DNA of 39,051 nucleotides from Verrucomicrobiota bacterium (GTDB lineage: Bacteria > Verrucomicrobiota > Verrucomicrobiia > Limisphaerales > UBA1319). Positions within the stretch are counted from its first letter, which is position 1. Every line of letters starts with the position of its first letter. This document shows, piece by piece, positions 34,130 to 39,051 of the stretch. The stretch is from assembly GCA_022709905.1 (NCBI GenBank), contig JAKLHY010000070.1, forward strand, positions 1 through 39,051. Direction: 5' to 3'. The notes under the pieces are model-generated. The model worked only from the letters and a program-made list of their open reading frames with translations, did no database searches and had not been told where the DNA came from. The position numbers and the translations under genes were made by a program.

Positions 34130-34739
34130 TCACAGCTCATCGAGAAAGCTCCGCCACGGCAACGCCCGCACGCCAGGGGAGACGGCTTGCGTCGGCGTTG
34201 CCGCTTTCGATTCCCGATGGACCAGGAACATCGTGATGTCCGAGGCTTGCGCGCATTTCCGTTTCAGCGCCTCAGCCAGCCGCCGCATCGGCGCGGCCAT
34301 CGCCGGTGTGACCGTGCGTCCGGCCTTGCATTCCACCAGCGCCAGCCAACCGCCGCGTCCCGGCAGGAGGAAATCCACTCATGGATTCCGATACCCCCCG
34401 CATCAACGGGGCGTCCTGCGACCCCGTGAGCAGCCACCGGCCGGCGCAGCGCGGCTGGCGATCAATCCGTGCGCGGATATGCGCGAACACCTCCGGCACC
34501 TGCTGCACCTCGTCAAGGATTGCGGGCGTTTTCACGGCGTCGAGGAATCCCTGCGGGTCGGCCCGGAGCCGCGCCACCACGTCGGGGTCTTCGAGCAGAA
34601 AGTAGCTAGCCCGGGGAAAAAGCCGGCGCAGCAACATCGTCTTTCCGGCCCGGCGCGGACCGGTGAGCACCAGAGCCGGAAAGTGGCGAACGGCTTTCAT
34701 CACCTGCTGTTCCAGGTCTCGGCAGATATATTTTACGAA
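34130..34739 (-). pseudogene. AAA_14 / DUF4143 ATPase with internal deletion
   Basis: Two abutting minus-strand pieces make one broken gene. The first (34739 to about 34379) has the AAA_14 ATPase start: YICRDLEQQVMKAVRHFPAL, Walker A LTGPRRAGKTML, Walker B AILDEVQQ and sensor LLTGSQDAPLMRGVSESM. The second, in another frame (34378-34130), starts DFLLPGRGGWLALVECKAG and covers the nuclease-like C-terminal end of DUF4143. The ~200 residues normally between them are gone, and the junction shifts the frame. No usable start codon precedes YICRD: the frame runs back to a TAG. These ATPases are common, often mobile or toxin-like genes of uncertain role. Confidence 0.85.
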
Positions 34740-34742
34740 TGA

Positions 34743-35296
34743 ATGAGATTCCTAAAGTGATACTTTAAATTACTCAATCACAAAATGGTTATTCAATCGG
34801 CGGGCACTGCCTTCAGATGCCAGCGGTCAGGCACCAAATGACTGTGACCCAGTTCATCGTCTGCTACGATCTTAACGACTGTCTTAACAATTGTCGGCAA
34901 AACGTCAGCAAACTCGTCCGCTCCAGTCGGCGCCAGTAGTGGACTATTACGCTAGAGTCAACTCGCCAAATGGGCCATTTGGGCCCCGAAATGACGGCCT
35001 ACACGACCGAAGAAAACTCTCAAGCACGACATTGCCCCACCTTCAGTCAATTCTTCAGTGGCGGAGTAGTGAACGAGTAGAATCGGTCTGGCGCGGGTAG
35101 CCTTGACTGCCAAGGGTTTGATGCGAAAACTGTCAGGGTGGTTAATGTCGTTATCATGGTCACTTTTGTTTTGCATCAGTCCGGGAGCGAAGGTGAATCT
35201 CGAAGCCGGGCTGATTATTGATGAGGATGGATCAGAACCTCTCCGCACGCTTGCACGGACACCGGAGATGATGCCTCGTCGGTCTGAGACACAGCG
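34743..35296. other. Gene-poor stretch with possible remnants
   Basis: About 550 bases without a convincing gene. On the minus strand a start-less frame of ~52 residues ends at about 34798 (GADEFADVLPTIVKTVVKIV, then DDELGHSHLVPDRWHLKAVP); its composition is protein-like but I cannot place it. A 17-bp inverted repeat CCAAATG-GGC-CATTTGG lies at 34966-34982. Base composition is less GC-rich than in neighbouring genes. It is flanked by two broken genes. Confidence 0.4.
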
Positions 35297-36385
35297 TTAG
35301 TCATGATCGGCACAGGTAAACCGCTCCATGTGCTCGACCATTTCGCGCACAGTCGCCTCCGGCAGGTCAGGCATGTGGAAGGCGACGGACTTGATGGCAT
35401 GCCGGAGGACGGTCTTGTGCGAATACGGCTGCAGGTGCTTGAGAAGGTCGCCGGAGTAGCCGGCATGGACATCGAGCATGAGCACCGGAGTGCCGCAGGA
35501 AAAGTCCAGGTCTTTCAGCCCCAGATGACGCACGCGCTTGTTTTTGTAGCTGCGCAGGAATACGACCCGTTTCTGCACATCAAAGACTAGGCTCCACGTC
35601 GTATTGTCCGCGGACACCTCTTTAAGAATGCGAAATGCGTAATCTACGCCGGAAGGTGCTCGGGCAGATGGATCAGCCTTTAACATCTTCTGGACCTGCG
35701 GCAGCGGGTCGGCGAGCACGGAAAGTTTGGCTGGGGACTTTGCGCCGCCGTAACGGGGATCAAAGCACTGGGCATACGACCAGCCGGCTGCCAGTGCCGG
35801 CAGCGGTAGATCCTCAGCCCGATGGTAAATTGGCTTGCCTTCGAGGAATTCGATGGTCATGCACGCCCCCGTGGCATCGCACGCCAGATAATGGTCCACC
35901 CCGTAGTTGAGGCGCACCCGCCGTTCGGCCGCGATGATGTCGTCCACCGTTGCGCAGGTATCGAGCACGTATTGGACCCAAGCCGCAGAAACAAGGGACG
36001 GACGTTCGTCCGGAGGAGGCACCTTCGTATCGTCCAACTGCATGGTGCTGATCACCAGGCCGGCCTCGTTCATCCCAGCCCAGGCATACTGGTAAGGTGC
36101 CGTGTGAATTGTGACGCTTCCGTAACGCGACGTCCAGGTGGCGGGCGGGTCTAGCTTCTTCAGCGGGAAACCGCTCTTTTCGAGGCCTCTTTTGTTCACG
36201 AACAGCAGGCCTGGCCGGAAGTCGTTGTCGAAGTTGCTCCCGAACACTAGCCCCCCCCGTGTTCCATGGCAAAGGACGTGCAGGCGCGTGAGGCCGGGGA
36301 CATAGAACAGGATAGGGCCAGAGCAAACATCAACCAGGTAATCCAACGGGTATGCGGACTGATAGCCACTTTGGCTTCTAACATA
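35297..36385 (-). pseudogene. Choloylglycine-hydrolase-family Ntn hydrolase, frameshifted at a G8 tract
   Basis: The body, open from 36346 to 35297, reads VFGSNFDNDFRPGLLFVNKR, TIHTAPYQYAWAGMNEAGLV, VLDTCATVDDIIA and HYLACDATGACMTIEFLEGK, typical of linear amide C-N hydrolases. In its own frame the N-terminus is meaningless and lacks a nucleophile. In the next frame, from ATG 36385, the sequence is MLEAKVAISPHTRWITWLMF, ALALSCSMSPASRA then CTSFAMEHGG: a signal peptide ending exactly at Cys35, the N-terminal nucleophile. The frames meet at eight G (36251-36258 on the complement); six or nine G would restore one 361-363-residue protein. Either an assembly or sequencing error, a true inactivating indel, or slippage-based phase variation. 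The enzyme would cleave amide bonds outside the cytoplasm; bile salts are an unlikely substrate outside a gut, N-acyl signals or penicillin-like amides are options. Confidence 0.85.
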
Positions 36386-36478
36386 ACTGAATCATGCCCG
36401 GACAGGAGAGGCGCGTCAAGTTGACGCTTTGGCGCAATCCCGACTCCTTTGTTCGGACGAAGGTTCTGCCACCCACAC

Positions 36479-38848
36479 CTATTTTCGCAGCCGGTAGAAG
36501 GCGGCGGAGCCGCTCGAAACCACTATGGCTTTATTCATTTCGTTTTCCACCAAGATCTCACCAGCAAACTGCGACCAGGAGGCGGTGGATTCAAGCTTGC
36601 CAGTGGTTTCCAGGACAAAACCGGTGGCAGAAACCGGCCAGCGCACGACTACTGAATCGCCTGCAGCATCAATGGTTAGGCTGGGCGGTGTGACCGGTAC
36701 CGCAGCATCGACAAGCCGGATATCACGGGAATCACTGTCGGCGCCACTTGGAGGATTCCACTGGTCAGGCCCGATGAAGGCCTGCGCGTTGAAGTCCTTG
36801 TAGACCAACAATGGTTCACTCCCAAACGTGAAGCCCGTCACGATGGCCTGGGCAATGTCCCCTCCGGGCTGTTGTGCGGGATCCACGGCAGCCGGCATGT
36901 CGGCCCATGATATCGCGATCTCAATGCGCCGATCGTGCTTTTGGAATGTCCCCCCCGTGGCTACCTTGGCATGAACTAATCCATCCAGGTTCATGGTTCC
37001 TGAGTTGTTCAACCTTCCGTAGATAAGATCCGTTCGGCCGCTCGAGCTGAATCCAAACCAGGGCTGGAAATCAGCGTTGTTCTCGACCACCAGCACCCCG
37101 TCCTTCAGGGTCCCGGCATCATTGTCGAGATCAATCCAGAAAGCAACGCTGTCCACGGCCCAAGGTCCGGCTTGGTAGGCTGCCTGATCGGCTGCTTCCT
37201 GTTGCACCCTGGCTACAGTGGTAGCAGCGTTTTCCTTTACCAGGATGTAGAGGTTGGTCTTGTTCCAAGCATATTGAATATCAACGGCCAACGTTCCGTT
37301 GGCGCCGCGACCTTGGGTATCCATGGTTATGACGCCACTGCTTAGGTTGCTCCAATCACTGGTCTCGCCATCCACGTTAATCTCGCTGCTGAAGGCCGCG
37401 TCCACCACCTTCGCACCAGAAATCAGGCGGACATCGACCGAGTTGGTGTCCACCCCGCTCGGCGGATTCCACTGGTCCGGCCCCAGGAATGCTTGGGCGT
37501 TATAGTCATTGTAGATTAGCAGCGGCTCACTTCCGAAAACGAAGCCCGGCGTAACGGCCATACTCACATCTCCCCCAGGTTGACGGCTAGGATCAACTGC
37601 GGCGGCCACATCCCGCCAGGCGATCGCGATCTCGATCCGGCGGTTGTGCTCCGCAAAAGTCCCACCCGTCGCAACTTTCGCATTCGTGAAGCCATCCAGG
37701 TTCATGGAACCTGAATCATTCACACGGCCGTAAATCAAATCCCTTCTTCCGGCGGAACTGAATCCAAACCAGGGCTGGAAGTCAGCGTTGTTTTCCACCA
37801 CTGGCATCCCGTCCTGGACCACGCCAGCGTTGTTGTCCAGATCCATCCAAAAGGCAATCGTGTCCACGGCCCAGGGTGCGTTTTGATAAGTATCCGCGTC
37901 CGGCGCTTCCTGCGGCGCCTTCGCCACGGTGTAGCTCGGATTTTCCTTCACCAGGATGTAAAGGTTGGTGGAATTCCAGGCGTATTGGATGTCCACCGCG
38001 AGCATCCCATTGGTCCCGCGCCCCTGGGTGTCCATGGTCAAGCTCTGGCTGGACAGATTTTCCCAGTCACTCACCTCGCCATCGATCTTAATCTCGGTGC
38101 TATAGGCGGCATCCAGGATCCTTGCTTTGGATTCCGTGTCCGTCTCACCCGCGTCATTGGCAAATGAAATGTCATCCAGCCAGGCGGTCCCGGTCACTTC
38201 GATACTGCCGCCGGATGCAAAGGTCAGCCACATTGCTTTGGCGCCGTCAGGGACGGTGACTGACTGCGTTAGTTCTTCCCAGTCTAGTTGGGTTCCTGAG
38301 AAATTGAAATCGACCCCGCTCATCCGAACTCCCGTCTCATCCGCGAAATTTGCGGTCACACGCATCGTGCCGGTCGTGTCGTAGCGCAAGCTGTATCGGA
38401 GTGAATAAGTCGCCCCACCTGTGACCTTCACCCGATCCGACCACCATTCGCCGTAATCTGCAGCGCTCGCATCATCGAGCTTGAGTGAATGAACCGGACT
38501 TACGCTAAAATCCGAGGCCCAATCGTCAATACTCACCTCGCTACCGCCCGGATGCCAGAAGGTTGGGATTCCGGCCTGACTTGACACCGACTCCAGCGAC
38601 GGATTAGGCCAGATGTTGCCAGGAAGAAAGGCGGCTTGAAGGCTTCCGCCTACCGTCGCCAGAGCGAGGACCATCGCCAACCATCGTGCCGCCCTAAAAC
38701 ACCGCGGTAGGACTGGGTGGTCCTCATGGCTCGGAGCCCGATAATTTGAACTCCTCTCCGGCAGCCTGGGTCGAGGTGGCCGTCCGGGCGCAAGAGAACA
38801 GGCACTCAGAGAAGGTCCGTTTGATGGGGGGGTCGGAATGTTTTTCAT
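36479..38848 (-). CDS. Secreted protein with two tandem CBM9-like domains (789 aa)
   Basis: The first ATG gives a long proline-rich n-region before a hydrophobic core (LAMVLALATVGGSLQAAF), so the true start may be later, but no better ATG precedes the core. An N-terminal carbohydrate-binding jellyroll (about 75-235, NPSLESVSSQAGIPTFWHPG, WLDDISFAND) is followed by two ~235-residue repeats (about 244-475 and 481-714). Each has a DAAxSxEIxxDGExSDWxNL start, MDTQGRG, AWNxTNLYILVKEN, WAVDxxAFWxDLDN, ENNADFQPWFGFSS and GPDQWNPPSG. This is the CBM9-like fold found in xylanases and outer-membrane cytochromes; here it stands alone without a catalytic domain. The last ~70 residues form an Ig-like module ending SAAFYRLRK, comparable to those of the other secreted proteins. 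No enzyme motif was found. Confidence 0.8.
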   Translation of the reverse strand: MKNIPTPPSNGPSLSACSLAPGRPPRPRLPERSSNYRAPSHEDHPVLPRCFRAARWLAMVLALATVGGSLQAAFLPGNIWPNPSLESVSSQAGIPTFWHPGGSEVSIDDWASDFSVSPVHSLKLDDASAADYGEWWSDRVKVTGGATYSLRYSLRYDTTGTMRVTANFADETGVRMSGVDFNFSGTQLDWEELTQSVTVPDGAKAMWLTFASGGSIEVTGTAWLDDISFANDAGETDTESKARILDAAYSTEIKIDGEVSDWENLSSQSLTMDTQGRGTNGMLAVDIQYAWNSTNLYILVKENPSYTVAKAPQEAPDADTYQNAPWAVDTIAFWMDLDNNAGVVQDGMPVVENNADFQPWFGFSSAGRRDLIYGRVNDSGSMNLDGFTNAKVATGGTFAEHNRRIEIAIAWRDVAAAVDPSRQPGGDVSMAVTPGFVFGSEPLLIYNDYNAQAFLGPDQWNPPSGVDTNSVDVRLISGAKVVDAAFSSEINVDGETSDWSNLSSGVITMDTQGRGANGTLAVDIQYAWNKTNLYILVKENAATTVARVQQEAADQAAYQAGPWAVDSVAFWIDLDNDAGTLKDGVLVVENNADFQPWFGFSSSGRTDLIYGRLNNSGTMNLDGLVHAKVATGGTFQKHDRRIEIAISWADMPAAVDPAQQPGGDIAQAIVTGFTFGSEPLLVYKDFNAQAFIGPDQWNPPSGADSDSRDIRLVDAAVPVTPPSLTIDAAGDSVVVRWPVSATGFVLETTGKLESTASWSQFAGEILVENEMNKAIVVSSGSAAFYRLRK

Positions 38849-39051
38849 AGGTGATCTATTGCTGTTGGAGATACCCTACACCTTGGTTAGCTCTTGGCCA
38901 TATAATCTTGCCACTGACCTGGCTTGCCTCTGTTAATCTATCTGTCAATAATATGGTTTTGACCCCATTGCCTTCGAGTTTTTCCTCGCCGCTTTCCAAC
39001 AAGCGGTGGCGAAAGATGACCAGCAGCGAAGGATCAAATGCAGCCTCTGCG
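38849..39051. other. Window edge, no supported gene
   Basis: Control region of the CBM9-like protein gene, followed by an open plus-strand frame that reads DPIAFEFFLAAFQQAVAKDD to the window edge. It has no start codon after an upstream TAA and I cannot place it; it could be the start or a remnant of a neighbouring gene. Confidence 0.3.

Noticed and set aside
34966..34982. CCAAATG-GGC-CATTTGG inverted repeat as a regulatory site
   Set aside because: It is not next to any intact gene start, and short repeats of this size are common by chance. It is listed only within the gene-poor stretch.

Overview
The window (about 39 kb, GC-rich) looks like a chromosomal segment of a free-living, polysaccharide-degrading member of the Verrucomicrobiota, most like the Pedosphaera/Limisphaerales group. 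The grounds are family-level: large secreted proteins ending in an F-Y/F-R type C-terminal module, a Tat-exported Gfo/Idh/MocA oxidoreductase, a single-gene type II pseudopilin, a 978-residue one-chain glycine decarboxylase, and an omega subunit of the type with a GGGG stretch after RVRQLSS. Shine-Dalgarno sequences are mostly weak. No tRNA, rRNA or CRISPR array was seen.

Layout. 1-274: the end of an unrecognised, possibly broken ORF. 292-6474: two minus-strand secreted multidomain proteins whose C-terminal ~282 residues, plus terminator, lie in a nearly identical 902-bp direct repeat. 6475-7162: a regulatory stretch with a promoter candidate and inverted repeats. 7163-8342: housekeeping genes rpmB, smpB and rpoZ. 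8494-11430: gcvP. 11618-15817: a giant LamG/Ig/PA14-like secreted protein. 15891-19915: a two-gene minus-strand operon of a GH33 sialidase and a DUF6259-like TIM-barrel glycosidase. 20011-24713: a 5'-truncated LacI/XylR-type regulator, two Gfo/Idh/MocA oxidoreductases and a spermidine-synthase-like protein. 24891-26842: a Spy/CpxP-like protein, a small lipoprotein and a pseudopilin. 27185-29734: a secreted enzyme that reads as GH62 arabinofuranosidase fused to PL10 pectate lyase. 29831-30186: a decayed tyrosine recombinase. 30188-33958: a DUF748/AsmA-like envelope protein. 34130-34739: an AAA_14/DUF4143 ATPase with an internal deletion. 35297-36385: a choloylglycine-hydrolase-family Ntn hydrolase broken by an indel in a G8 tract. 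36479-38848: a secreted protein with two CBM9-like domains.

How it fits together. Most of the accessory content points to binding and breaking down complex glycans outside the cytoplasm: sialidase plus retaining-type glycosidase, arabinofuranosidase plus pectate lyase, lectin-like and CBM-like binders, and sugar oxidoreductases. The rest records turnover: a fresh segmental duplication or gene conversion, and several gene remnants (integrase, ATPase, regulator, Ntn hydrolase). The most striking items are the GH62-PL10 architecture, the shared C-terminal cassette behind different N-terminal heads, and the hidden N-terminus of the Ntn hydrolase, where signal peptide and catalytic Cys are found only by changing frame at a G8 tract.
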